NCBI RefSeq assembly: GCF_000151665.1
Contig: NW_013171819.1
Location: 248,001 to 312,000 of the forward strand
Direction: 5' to 3'
Length of the DNA: 64,000 nt
Source: Blastocystis hominis
Taxonomy: Eukaryota > Sar > Bigyra > Opalinata > Blastocystidae
The notes beneath the pieces are model-generated. The model searched no databases. It was not told the DNA's origin and saw only the letters and a list, made by a program, of their open reading frames with translations. A program made the translations under genes and the position numbers. Positions within the stretch are counted from its first letter, which is position 1, and each line of letters opens with the position of its first letter. Shown here piece by piece: positions 8,688 to 16,896 of the stretch.

Positions 8688-9821
8688 ATGGCAATTCCAT
8701 TCACTGTTGATATATCTGCTTTCTATGGCGAACCCGATTTCCGAGAACAGGATAGTGGAACGATTGTGGATCGACGCAAGACATTGAATCTTCACAAGGA
8801 ACTCGAAACACCAGTAAACAACACGCCAAAGAGAGCCAAGAAACGAGGGGTGACGAAGCGAGCTCCAGCGAAAAGTGCTGGTGCCATTGGTTTCAATGGG
8901 GCGACCAACGGTCGCCCGGGAGGCAACGCTGTTGCCTCCCCCAAGGACACCGGTGGAGCTATTGGCTTCAACGATGTTAACTCAGGAGGAAGTTGTAAAC
9001 CCGGAGGAGCACTGGCATTCAATGAAGCGCAATTGATGAACGAGCTAACCGGACTCAAGAAAGGAGGGGCACTTGGTACTCTTGCTGCCACGATCATCCC
9101 AGCACTCATTCAGATGGCTCCACAGATCATCTCGAGTCTCAAAGAGCTAGTGAAGGGTAAGGAGGGAGGTGCGCTGAAATTCGGTGGTGCGACAGGGGGA
9201 AGCACAGCTTCCCCCTCGCCGGATCTTCGATCCGGCGGTGCTTCTGCTGTGTTCCTCAATGGAATCAACCCATCCGACTACGACGACGTGTTGAAGACCA
9301 TGAAAGCCATCGAACGACAAAGTAAAAACATCGAAGTCCGAGGTGGAGCCTTGTACGCCGGTTCAAGTCGTGTTGGCACGTTCTTCAAGAATGCCTGGAA
9401 CAAGATCAAAGGATGGTACGACAACAATGCCGACAAGTTAAAACCCATCACCGATATCCTGGTAAATGCTGGCACGAATGCCGCGAACAACGCGATCAAC
9501 AAGGGTGTGAACTATGTGAGCAACAAGACAGGATCGGACACCGTGAAGCAGCTCGCGAATGTGATAGGTGACATGGCGAAGGGTACGGTGGCGGAACTTC
9601 GTTCCGCCGGGACGACGAAGTCGTCCCATTCGGTTAGCGATGTGGCAAACCAGATTCAGGGCAAGGAAAGCAAAGCTGGCACTGGCTACGATATTTCTGA
9701 CCTGGATAACGAGACACAAGCAATTGAAGTCCCGACGAAAAAAAAGAATCGCATCCTCACAGCACTGCCCCAGAACGAGAACAAGATAGAGAAATCAGTG
9801 ATTCGAAGGAGAGTGTATTGA
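8688..9821 (+). CDS. pVI-like membrane-active precursor, protease substrate (377 aa)
   Basis: Best read as a processed internal virion protein. It contains many GG|A sites of the sort cut by adenain-type proteases: TGGAIGFND, PGGALAFNE, KKGGALG, KEGGALKF, RSGGASAV and VRGGALYAG. A hydrophobic helix lies at about residues 131-151 (ATIIPALIQMAPQIISSL). After VRGG|A comes an amphipathic stretch, VGTFFKNAWNKIKGWYDNN, followed by an Ala/Asn-rich helical region. This layout is like adenovirus pVI, where SGG|A is cut and a lytic helix follows. The start is TAAATG. Three double hairpins are read in-frame (8898-8941, 9195-9237, 9590-9627), and the second encodes RSGGA. The adenain-like protease follows directly. 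The function is inferred. Confidence 0.6.
   Translation: MAIPFTVDISAFYGEPDFREQDSGTIVDRRKTLNLHKELETPVNNTPKRAKKRGVTKRAPAKSAGAIGFNGATNGRPGGNAVASPKDTGGAIGFNDVNSGGSCKPGGALAFNEAQLMNELTGLKKGGALGTLAATIIPALIQMAPQIISSLKELVKGKEGGALKFGGATGGSTASPSPDLRSGGASAVFLNGINPSDYDDVLKTMKAIERQSKNIEVRGGALYAGSSRVGTFFKNAWNKIKGWYDNNADKLKPITDILVNAGTNAANNAINKGVNYVSNKTGSDTVKQLANVIGDMAKGTVAELRSAGTTKSSHSVSDVANQIQGKESKAGTGYDISDLDNETQAIEVPTKKKNRILTALPQNENKIEKSVIRRRVY
8898..8941. repeat. Double hairpin inside a coding region
   Basis: ggggcgacc/ggtcgccc and ggaggcaac/gttgcctcc joined by CCGGG. Translated in-frame as GATNGRPGGNAVASP within the pVI-like protein. Confidence 0.85.
9195..9237. repeat. Double hairpin inside a coding region
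   Basis: gggggaagc/gcttccccc followed by cgccggatc/gatccggcg. Read in-frame; it encodes a GG|A candidate cleavage site (RSGGA). Confidence 0.85.
9590..9627. repeat. Double hairpin inside a coding region
   Basis: ggcggaac/gttccgcc and gggacgac/gtcgtccc. Read in-frame in the C-terminal part of the pVI-like protein (ELRSAGTTKSS). Confidence 0.85.
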
Positions 9822-9862
9822 GGGGCAGCAACGCTGCCCCGGGAGGAAGCTCTGCTTCCTCC
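9822..9862. repeat. Double hairpin at a gene junction
   Basis: ggggcagc/gctgcccc and ggaggaagc/gcttcctcc joined by CCGGG. It lies between the pVI-like stop codon and the first ATG of the protease. Confidence 0.85.
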
Positions 9863-9880
9863 GTATTGAAGAAATTGTAT

Positions 9881-10282
9881 ATGCACGGCTACATGAATGT
9901 GGATGCTGAACCAATGACTTTCGATGAAGTCCGTTCCTTGGCCAAGCAACTCGAGATACCCGACTTCGATGTGATGGAATTGGACAAGTACAAGTCCTTG
10001 GCAAAGAAGTACAAAGAACCAGCGAATTGCATCATCTGGATACCCTTTGAAGACGGTGGTAAGCTCGGTCACTTTGTTTCTTGCTTCCGTGAAGACGACG
10101 GAACACTGAACTACCAGGACAGCTTTGGCGAGATGAATGACTTCCCGTTGACAGGTACGAACCGTGTGTTCCGTGTGAACAAAGTGAAATACCAGTCGAT
10201 CTTTGCCAACAACTGTGGCTACCTGGCACTCCTTCACTTGTACACGCACGACGCTGTTGACCCGGCTATCCAGAGGTTGTAA
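9881..10282 (+). CDS. Adenain-like cysteine protease (maturation protease)
   Basis: Member of the adenovirus-protease/Ulp1-type fold found in Polintons, which cleaves capsid precursors after GG. The triad is visible: His in LGHFVSCF (codon 10070), Asp in NYQDSFGE (10118) and Cys in NNCGYLALLHL (10214). The frame is open from about 9818, but the first ATG is at 9881, giving 133 aa. That is short for the family (about 200) but holds every catalytic motif. It lies just downstream of the probable GG|A-rich substrate. No TAAATG is present; the start region was probably displaced by the double hairpin before it. Confident for family, less for the exact start. Confidence 0.85.
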   Translation: MHGYMNVDAEPMTFDEVRSLAKQLEIPDFDVMELDKYKSLAKKYKEPANCIIWIPFEDGGKLGHFVSCFREDDGTLNYQDSFGEMNDFPLTGTNRVFRVNKVKYQSIFANNCGYLALLHLYTHDAVDPAIQRL

Positions 10283-10363
10283 GGGGAAGGCGAAGCTAGG
10301 CGGAACTTCGTTCCGCCGGGAGGCTTTGCCTCCCAAGCTTCCCCGGGGGCACGTTGTGTCCCC
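10283..10363. repeat. Nested double hairpins after the protease gene
   Basis: The outer arms ggggaag and cttcccc enclose a complete double hairpin (ggcggaac/gttccgcc, ggaggc/gcctcc), and the second arm of the outer unit follows (ggggcac/gtgtcccc). As at 1,877-1,960, a unit appears inserted into another unit. Confidence 0.8.
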
Positions 10364-10413
10364 TACTGTAACTATTGTACTTAAAAGAGTTCAATACATA
10401 AATACAAATAGAA

Positions 10414-11382
10414 ATGAAATTCGAAGAGATTGAGTTCTACGACTACAAGATCCGAATGTGTTTTGATAATGGTATTCGAATGTACCTTGTCTCTGATCTG
10501 TTGAGACAGTACAACGAGAAGCATGGTACGAACAAGCGATTTACCGATTACCTACGAAATCAACAAGCCCAAGAAGTGATCGAACACCTGGCAAAAAGCG
10601 TAGGCTGGAATTCGGGTCACCTGTCAAACGAGGGTCAAGAGGGACAAAACAGTGAAAAGACTGGTCGTGAGAATTCTCCCGTCCAGGCAAATGGCTCCCA
10701 AAACGACAAGTTTGACATTTGTGATGTGATTCAGTATATCAAAACTACAACATTCGGCGGTGCTAACCAGGGTTACATTGTTTGTGAAGAATTGCTTCAC
10801 GCATGCCTCATGTGGGCAGATCCTGCATTTGCCTGCGATGTGTATAGATTCCTCACTCGTCTTCGACAGGAGGACAATGACTACCTTCGAAAGGTGAACG
10901 AAGAGCTGAGACGTGCGAACGAAGAGCTGACCCATGCAAACGAAGAGCTGACCCATGAGAACGAAGAGATGACCCATGCGAACAAGGAATTGAAGAATCG
11001 CCGTGTGCCAAATAAAGTAGGTCAACAATGGTACTTTTTCATAACGTACATTATCGTTGAAAATGATGATAATGTGCACATCTATTCACAACATGTTAAA
11101 TCAGATAAATGGAAGAGTACATGTTCCAAAATGGATAGAGAGGGACGTGTATGTGTGTATAGAGTGAAAGACATACCGAATGGTTTCACGTTCAAAGACG
11201 AGATCGATAAAATCCTTTTAGACTTGTGTAAGAAGTATGGTGGGAAAAAGGTACGTAAGACTCATTATACAATTCCAATGGATGTATGGGAAAAAGAGAG
11301 ATTTGACATTATTCCAGAAATAGAGAAAGAAGCAAAGCAGGCTCGTGTTGGCCTTGGTTGGCGAAGTGACTTGGATGGTTAA
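10414..11382 (+). CDS. KilA-N-like DNA-binding protein with coiled coil (322 aa)
   Basis: Residues about 1-55 and 100-155 resemble the KilA-N/MSV199 class of viral DNA-binding domain. The most typical segment is GYIVCEELLHACLMWADPAF followed by DVYRFLTRL. A heptad region at about 165-195 repeats NEEL(T/R)HA four or five times. The C-terminal part (ITYIIVENDDNVHIYSQH and onward) is a separate unrecognised domain. Such proteins in large DNA viruses are thought to act in regulation or DNA binding; a role here is inferred. It faces the ATPase region convergently across a CCCAAAGT...ACTTTGGG inverted pair. Confidence 0.5.
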   Translation: MKFEEIEFYDYKIRMCFDNGIRMYLVSDLLRQYNEKHGTNKRFTDYLRNQQAQEVIEHLAKSVGWNSGHLSNEGQEGQNSEKTGRENSPVQANGSQNDKFDICDVIQYIKTTTFGGANQGYIVCEELLHACLMWADPAFACDVYRFLTRLRQEDNDYLRKVNEELRRANEELTHANEELTHENEEMTHANKELKNRRVPNKVGQQWYFFITYIIVENDDNVHIYSQHVKSDKWKSTCSKMDREGRVCVYRVKDIPNGFTFKDEIDKILLDLCKKYGGKKVRKTHYTIPMDVWEKERFDIIPEIEKEAKQARVGLGWRSDLDG

Positions 11383-11428
11383 CCCAAAGTAAAAAAAAAA
11401 AAGACGTCATCCTATTTCACTTTGGGCA
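11383..11428. terminator. Inverted CCCAAAGT/ACTTTGGG pair between convergent genes
   Basis: CCCAAAGTA, an A-run and CACTTTGGG lie between the stop codons of two convergent genes and can form an 8-bp stem. A similar arrangement lies between the convergent ends near 16,200-16,255. It could be a two-way 3'-end signal; this is inference. Confidence 0.4.
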
Positions 11429-12775
11429 TCATGTCAAGTCGTACTTGGAACGTAAGCCACGCTTGCCCTTTTTACCTTGGCGGCTGTTGGTATCTTCGCT
11501 CGTATAGTTTGCCACGCCATCTCTCGGTTTCTGTACGAACTGGAATTCCTTGGTGTTGATGGATTTGCTATAGTCCTGTGGTTTGATTTCAACGGCTTCT
11601 TTGATGTCCAAGAGATTGTACGTACGTCCCTTATTCACTTTGGTCTTCTTATTGTCGGAAGTGCGGCCTAGTTCCTCTTCGAGTTGCTGCACTTGTCGTT
11701 GTTTCTCTTCCACTTCTTTGCGTTTTCGTTCATCACTCAATGCCTTCGGTAACTTCGATCGCATCTTGTTGATTGCTTGTTGTTTGCTACTCAGCTCCGT
11801 ATGGGACGTACTCGACCAGTGAATCGTCATCCAAGTAGTACCATCGTGTGTGCATGCCCATCTGGATATCACGAAGTACCTCGGATAGATTACTCGGTGG
11901 TGGTATTTTCATTTTGCGCCATAAATCCTCTCGTCCAAGGATGTCATAGTACAAGAAGATTCGAGTGGCGTTATCCAGAATCTTGTTGCTCAATCGAGAG
12001 AATCCTTGGAATGCAATGAAACAACTGGTCTTCCGATGTCGACTCATGCAAGCCATGCGTGCTCCATGAAGTTCACTACCCAGTGATCGTTCGGCTTCGT
12101 GTACAAGTCGTCGAAAATGTAGATGGACGGATATGTGGTATCGTTGTAGATCGCCACACTTGATCCATCGTCATTCAATTGTTTGTACGCGACGTCCTCA
12201 CTATCGGTAAAGTCAGGACGTACTTCGTTGTCAGTGTTGATCCATTGTGTCTTGATGCCTGCTTTGTTGGCGACATGTTTGAGCACTTGTGGACACTTGT
12301 TTTCATAGCTCACCTTTCCCATGAAGAAGCAGATCTTGTCGAACGAGTGAGGTATCTCGTAGCACAACTGGTTGATGAGGAACGACTTACCCGACTTGGA
12401 AGGAGCAATGATGAGTGTGAATTGATTGAGGAATGTGTCCTGGCAATCAAGTTCCCAGTCGAACTTCATAATGCCCATGCTTTCCTTGTTCTGTCGAAGA
12501 TCCTGCAATTGCTCGTCAATGGTTTGCTCTGGTTGGATGTAGTCGGCTAGTTCTCGCAGTATTTTGGCATATTGCTTGCTCTTTTCTTCATCGGTTTCAT
12601 TCTCCATCCGTTGTTTGATGGTATCCTGCATTACTTCGGCTTGATTGAGCGTATTTTCTGTTCTTCTTGTCAATCGTTTGTTATTATACGGACATCGATG
12701 GTTAAATCGTCTTATTCGGTTCTTGATCGAGAGTAGTGTAGTGTCTATGTTGGGAATAATGGGGTTGTCTTCCAT
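11429..12775 (-). CDS. Genome-packaging ATPase region (FtsK/HerA type)
   Basis: Polinton packaging ATPases pump DNA into the capsid. Walker A is seen as APSKSGKSF (about 12,382-12,408) and Walker B as YIFDDLY (about 12,100-12,125). A typical post-Walker-B sensor segment (KTSCFIAFQGFSRL) follows. The N-terminal 90 residues are basic and then helical. The tail, about 100 residues, is charged (KRKEVEEKQRQVQQLEEEL) and ends in a lysine/arginine-rich stretch. The gene starts with TAAATG. It is one of the regions counted in the few interruptions of the element. Confidence 0.8.
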
Positions 12776-12801
12776 TTATTAGGGAGGAACTTCGTTGCCC
12801 C

Positions 12802-12840
12802 TATTTACTTTGGTTATCACGACATCCGCGATGCCCAAAG
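12802..12840. promoter_or_regulatory. Paired ACTTTGG/CCAAAGT motifs upstream of the ATPase
   Basis: On the minus strand, CCAAAGTAAATA precedes the ATPase start by about 25 bases. A second, inverted copy (CCCAAAGTGAAAA on plus) lies 20 bases away, just beyond the end of the OB-like gene. The same motif recurs at 8,527, 11,388, 11,412, 16,205, 16,245, 18,434, 19,484, 24,024, 24,323 and 25,411. Confidence 0.4.
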
Positions 12841-12868
12841 TGAAAAAGGAATCTATCACACATACCTC

Positions 12869-13402
12869 TTACAAGAAATCGCAATCGAAGACACTATTCT
12901 TATCCTTGATCTTGATTTGCGTTGCTGTGAGTGATATGTACGAAAACTTATCACCATTTTTGCCCTCAAATTCATTGCTCGTACCAGTTACTACGATATC
13001 GATCGTTGCATCCTTGTATTCGCGAAGATCGGCACAGGGCACATTTCGCAGATCGATCTTGATAGGCTTCTTGTCGTTATTCACGATCTTCGTGTTCGGA
13101 CTCAATTTCACTTTGAACTGGATCTCGCCATCGTATTCACTGTACGGCTGATTCTCTCTCTTCGTCTTATCGAGGATTCTTTTGAACTCTTCCGATTGCT
13201 CCTTGGGCAGTGTGATGGAGAAAGTGTTGAACAGTTTCTTCTTGTCTGTTTCGAACTTCGAGTTGTCACCCACGAAAACAATGGTAGCATCGGTGATCTT
13301 GCAGACATACTTAGCCGATTCGCCATCTCTTTTGAATCCAGTGGAAGTGAGAGAAATGTTAGAAGCATTGGAAAGATCGAAAACCTGAATCTTGTTGCTC
13401 AT
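12869..13402 (-). CDS. OB-fold-like, possible ssDNA-binding protein (177 aa)
   Basis: Tentative. The protein is charged and beta-rich, with alternating strands such as YKDATIDIVVTGTSNEF and KFSYISLTATQIKIKDKN, and ends in a short acidic-hydrophobic tail (VFDCDFL). These features recall viral ssDNA-binding proteins with an OB fold. A protein-primed replicator needs such a protein, but no diagnostic motif is visible. It lies between the ATPase and major capsid genes in the same orientation. The alternative is a structural protein of unknown role. Confidence 0.35.
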   Translation of the reverse strand: MSNKIQVFDLSNASNISLTSTGFKRDGESAKYVCKITDATIVFVGDNSKFETDKKKLFNTFSITLPKEQSEEFKRILDKTKRENQPYSEYDGEIQFKVKLSPNTKIVNNDKKPIKIDLRNVPCADLREYKDATIDIVVTGTSNEFEGKNGDKFSYISLTATQIKIKDKNSVFDCDFL

Positions 13403-13452
13403 ATCTATTTATATTTATTTATTGAAATCTTTAAGTGATATTAGTTAGGCGT

Positions 13453-13549
13453 GGGGAAGCTACGCTTCCCCCGGGGAGCCTGCGGCTCCCCTTACGCTCT
13501 CCACCTGAATCGGGGCAGCGATGCTGCCCCGGGAGCGTTTTACGCTCCC
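13453..13549. repeat. Two double hairpins at the end of the capsid gene
   Basis: 13453-13491 (ggggaagc/gcttcccc, ggggagcc/ggctcccc) and 13511-13549 (ggggcagc/gctgcccc, gggagcg/cgctccc). The second overlaps the 3' end of the major-capsid frame. Confidence 0.85.
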
Positions 13550-14829
13550 ACCGTGTTGGCACGGATCATGATGAGGTGCATCTGGATCGTCGCTGCAACA
13601 TCCTCTTCCAACTCGATTTCGAACTGGATCTGATTCGATGCTCGCATCGGGAACCACTCGGCTAATGGGAAGGCGAAGATGCGGAACTGATTCAACCAGG
13701 TCTTGTACGTCAACAGCGTGTCGTACTCGTCGGAACGACTATTGCAAAGATAGTCCATCCATTCGAAGAACGTGTGATCAATTCCATCAGGTGTGTTCGT
13801 GTTGTCCACATTGATGATACGCTTCTGTTCACCAGCGATGTTCAAGGAGATACGTTTGAATCGCACATCAAGGAGTTCCGAGAAATCGCCATTGTCGTCC
13901 GTGAACATCATGAACATCATCTTGACGGGGAAGTTAACCAACACACGATCATCGATGAATCCCTGTCCACTTGGAATACGGAACGTCTTGGTCATGATCT
14001 GGTTCTTCACCAACTGAGTGTCTTCAGGATCGAAGGTCGAATCATCACTCGTCTTGTAACTGTGATACCAAAGCGTACACGTATCGAAGTACACACCGGT
14101 GAAAGCCGTGGCTGATGGAACAGCGTCCGGACTTGTAGCGGTATTGATTTTACCAGCATCGATGTAGAAGTATGCATCGTCGTTCGTGGGATAGATCTGA
14201 GCATCCATCTGCGTGAGATTGATGAATCGTTCCTGAGAACAACCTTCAAAGATGTCTGCAAAGTTCACATTGATCGTCGTGTACGCCGTGGTCGATCCAG
14301 GTGGCTGTACGAACTTGAGCATGTTGTAGAATAACTTCCCGCCATAAGGTCGACCCAGGATGGCCGCAGTTCTCGCGGTTTTATCGGTTGTATCGTAGTC
14401 ACGGTCATCGTAGTAGATGTAGGACAGTTCCTTCAATCCTTCATTCACCACATTGTTGTGCTTGTTGTCCGTGAGTGCATTCAAGAGTGACCGGATCTGA
14501 CCGATGTTCTCATTGTCTGCACTCAGAGGCAAGGATGCCAAGTTCTCACCATTCCAATAGGTGTACGTGACCTTCGTGTTGTTCACAATGCCCGACATGT
14601 TCTTCTTCACCGGAACATAGAATACCTTGGGTGAACCTGTTGCGTTATTTGTCAACCCGGTGATCTTGAGCTTGAACGTCATTCGAGACTTGTACAGATT
14701 GAAGTACACGTCATCACCGGATGGAGCGATCGTCCAATTGATCACATCGGTCGACTTGATGTTATTGGACTGATTGCTGAACACAATCTGCGATTCGTAG
14801 TTATGCACAGGAGGAATTGTAGTAGCCAT
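13540..14829 (-). CDS. Probable double-jelly-roll major capsid protein (429 aa)
   Basis: Polinton major capsid proteins form trimeric hexon-like capsomers. Supporting features are the strand-rich composition, the size (429 aa, near those of Polinton-like viruses), an N-terminal YFNLYKSRMTFKLKITG strand pair, a middle-to-late segment MTKTFRIPSGQGFIDDRVLV, and a typical C-terminal end (FPLAEWFPMRASNQIQFEIE followed by a last strand). The start is TAAATG. It is divergent from the fibre-like gene, with about 95 bp and a double hairpin between them, so the two may share a promoter region. No other gene in the element fits a major capsid protein better, but the call rests on pattern and context. 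Confidence 0.6.
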   Translation of the reverse strand: MATTIPPVHNYESQIVFSNQSNNIKSTDVINWTIAPSGDDVYFNLYKSRMTFKLKITGLTNNATGSPKVFYVPVKKNMSGIVNNTKVTYTYWNGENLASLPLSADNENIGQIRSLLNALTDNKHNNVVNEGLKELSYIYYDDRDYDTTDKTARTAAILGRPYGGKLFYNMLKFVQPPGSTTAYTTINVNFADIFEGCSQERFINLTQMDAQIYPTNDDAYFYIDAGKINTATSPDAVPSATAFTGVYFDTCTLWYHSYKTSDDSTFDPEDTQLVKNQIMTKTFRIPSGQGFIDDRVLVNFPVKMMFMMFTDDNGDFSELLDVRFKRISLNIAGEQKRIINVDNTNTPDGIDHTFFEWMDYLCNSRSDEYDTLLTYKTWLNQFRIFAFPLAEWFPMRASNQIQFEIELEEDVAATIQMHLIMIRANTVGA

Positions 14830-14873
14830 TTATTATAGCAGTGAAATTATTTATTCCCATCCATGTATAGCAA

Positions 14874-14915
14874 GGGACGACGAAGTCGTCCCGGGGAAAA
14901 ACAAAGTTTTTCCCC
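14874..14915. repeat. Double hairpin between divergent capsid and fibre genes
   Basis: gggacgac/gtcgtccc and ggggaaaaac/gtttttcccc joined by CCGGGG. Confidence 0.85.
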
Positions 14916-14923
14916 TGTAGTAA

Positions 14924-16192
14924 ATGGCAACACCAACACAACCTGAGAAACTTGTATATCTCCAGAACGGAGTGTTCAAGCGCAAGGAGATGACTGAGGG
15001 TATCCAGTACTACTCGGACAACTCTTTCGACACGTTCGCATTTCCGTCGACCAATGGCAACTACGTGCTTACCAAGACTGACGATGTGTACACATGGTCG
15101 GTCGCAGGTGAAGATTTCACTTCCTTGGATAACTCGTATTTCAAGGGTAGCGATGGACAATCGATTATCATTCCAGCCAATGGAGCTATTCCCTTCTTCA
15201 AGAATAACTCGGCGTTCGGAGCGATCAATCTGCCAGAAAGTGGTTCTTTCATTCTCACGACTGACCCGGATAGTGGTCCTTCATTGGAAGCGTTGACGAA
15301 GCCCGTAATTTTCGAGGCACTCGAACTTACGAGCACGTCGGACTGGTATGCGATACCGAACTGGAATTCGACCAAGAGTGATTCGAAGGATCTATTTTTA
15401 CCAAGTAAGTCGGGAACGTTCTTCCTTTCAGCCGATTCGAACAATGACTTCCTGTTCAACAAGGTCACACCAAGAAGTCTTTTCCATGAAGCTCTAGGAA
15501 TCGGATCTCATGGGCAGAGAATCGTCACCTACTGGAACGATGGAGCCCATGGTCTACCATTGCCAACCACGGCAGGCTATGCGACATTCAAGGTCGAGAG
15601 TAGCAATGAGAGTCCAATTCTTACTAATCTCACGCCTGAGATCGTCTACAAAGACATCCTCGGGTGTACTAGCAATGAAAAGTGTCTCGTGTACAACAAT
15701 GGGACCAACGTGTCCAAGCTAACAATCCCATCCACTGCTGGCAAGTACGTCATGGAAGTCAAAGAAAACGGCACAGTCTCGTTATCACCCACATCGGCTA
15801 AATTGAGTAAGACATTCGAGTACACCTCCTGGACAAGTGGACACCAGGTTGTTAGCGAGGCACTCACGTCGGAAGGTTCGGACCTTTCTGCACCGATCAA
15901 ATTGGAACCCAATAAGACGTACATGATCACCATCGATGCCGTACTTCGTTGTGACAATTATGAACAGGCACTTGTAGGATTCACGAGCGTGCCAACTCTC
16001 GTAATGGGTGTCGAGACAGCTACAATCATTAAAGCAAGCTTGAATAATCCAGTGCCAACAACGACATTGAGTAGCACGAACATATTCACATCAGTACGTC
16101 CTGTAGATATGAAAATTCAAGTCATACGTTCTGGAGACACCACGATCGAACATTACTTCACTCGACTGAAGGTAAGCATCATGGAAGTGTAG
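14924..16192 (+). CDS. Fibre-like protein with five shaft repeats (422 aa)
   Basis: Likely a trimeric surface fibre. Five repeats, irregularly spaced at about 25 to 75 residues, carry a core of the form P-x-x-x-G-x-[YF]-x-[LMF]: PSTNGNYVL, PESGSFIL, PSKSGTFFL, PTTAGYATF and PSTAGKYVM. Such repeats are typical of beta-spiral shafts in phage and adenovirus fibres. After about residue 285 a non-repeat C-terminal head follows, with a beta-sandwich look (NKTYMITIDAVLR, TRLKVSIMEV) that may be TNF-like. The start is TAAATG. It is divergent from the major capsid gene. If correct, this is the host-recognition protein; the structural call is inference. Confidence 0.55.
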   Translation: MATPTQPEKLVYLQNGVFKRKEMTEGIQYYSDNSFDTFAFPSTNGNYVLTKTDDVYTWSVAGEDFTSLDNSYFKGSDGQSIIIPANGAIPFFKNNSAFGAINLPESGSFILTTDPDSGPSLEALTKPVIFEALELTSTSDWYAIPNWNSTKSDSKDLFLPSKSGTFFLSADSNNDFLFNKVTPRSLFHEALGIGSHGQRIVTYWNDGAHGLPLPTTAGYATFKVESSNESPILTNLTPEIVYKDILGCTSNEKCLVYNNGTNVSKLTIPSTAGKYVMEVKENGTVSLSPTSAKLSKTFEYTSWTSGHQVVSEALTSEGSDLSAPIKLEPNKTYMITIDAVLRCDNYEQALVGFTSVPTLVMGVETATIIKASLNNPVPTTTLSSTNIFTSVRPVDMKIQVIRSGDTTIEHYFTRLKVSIMEV

Positions 16193-16199
16193 GGGGAGG

Positions 16200-16256
16200 A
16201 GACAAAGTGAAGAAGGAAGCCGTGGCTTCCCCTCTTTTTTTTTTACTTTGGCGGTA
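16200..16256. terminator. Inverted CAAAGTGAA/TACTTTGG pair between convergent genes
   Basis: ACAAAGTGAAG, a hairpin (ggaagcc/ggcttcc), a T-run and TACTTTGGCGG occupy the gap between the fibre stop and the end of the next gene. The layout matches that at 11,383-11,428. Confidence 0.4.
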
Positions 16257-16608
16257 ATCGTTTACCCGATACACATTCGAGTTGATCAAATGCAACACCA
16301 TCGATATCAATGATAATTATATCACCACCTAATGTCATCACACGATGACCTTCGATATCATAGATATTCTCATTGAAAGCACGGAGTTCAGCAAGTCCTC
16401 CTACTTCACCCCACTTCACTATGTATTTATCATCATAACATGATTTCACAAGAAGATGTTGAAGATCGGGTGAATTTATCATCATATAAGGAGGATTATA
16501 CTCATTATGATAATTTGTACCTTTGGGATCATCAACAAATGAATTAATCATATCATGCACATATTTACGTGTGATATCAAGACGTTCATCATTCATCCAA
16601 CAGTTCAT
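16243..16608 (-). CDS. Unrecognised protein (121 aa)
   Basis: No family recognised. It begins MNCWMNDERLDITRKYVHDM with a helical, charged N-terminus. The C-terminal half has a short strand-turn pattern (RVMTLGGDIIIIDIDGVAF). No membrane helix or signal peptide. It is convergent with the fibre gene and has no counterpart in the outer copy. The start context is CAAATG rather than TAAATG. Confidence 0.5.
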   Translation of the reverse strand: MNCWMNDERLDITRKYVHDMINSFVDDPKGTNYHNEYNPPYMMINSPDLQHLLVKSCYDDKYIVKWGEVGGLAELRAFNENIYDIEGHRVMTLGGDIIIIDIDGVAFDQLECVSGKRLPPK

Positions 16609-16656
16609 TTGTATTTCTATTTATGTTTACATTATTTAAATCTATTTAGGCATCCC

Positions 16657-16896
16657 TCATTTCACTTTAATCTCTGTCGGACTGATCGATATATCACTTC
16701 CACTATCATCACTACTCTCGTTCTTCTCGTTGTACACGCACAAGCAGTGACATCTGTCCTTGCATTTCGAATCAATGGGGAGAGCTTCGCTCTCCCCGGG
16801 ACAGCTTCGCTGTCCCATCACAACCACTAGCTTGTGGTTCTTCCTTCCACTCATCCATTTCCATGCACTTTTCAGCCATTGAATAAAGCGGTTCAT
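16657..16896 (-). CDS. Small acidic-tailed protein (79 aa)
   Basis: Starts MNRFIQWLKSAWKWMSGRK, an amphipathic, Trp-rich basic helix, and ends in a Ser/Asp/Glu-rich tail. The middle (GQRSCPGESEALP) is the translation of a double hairpin, so part of the protein is repeat-derived. The start is TAAATG, and its ATG is only 2 bp from the ATG of the divergent integrase. The Trp-rich helix could be membrane-active (pX-like); unproven. Confidence 0.45.
   Translation of the reverse strand: MNRFIQWLKSAWKWMSGRKNHKLVVVMGQRSCPGESEALPIDSKCKDRCHCLCVYNEKNESSDDSGSDISISPTEIKVK
16777..16816. repeat. Double hairpin inside a small gene
   Basis: ggggagagc/gctctcccc and gggacagc/gctgtccc joined by CCGGG, within the 79-aa reading frame. 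Confidence 0.85.

Noticed and set aside
8533-13549. Double hairpins as rho-independent-type terminators or a CRISPR array
   Set aside because: Several lie in the middle of open reading frames, have no T-run, and vary in stem sequence. There are no constant repeats with unique spacers, and the genome is eukaryotic.
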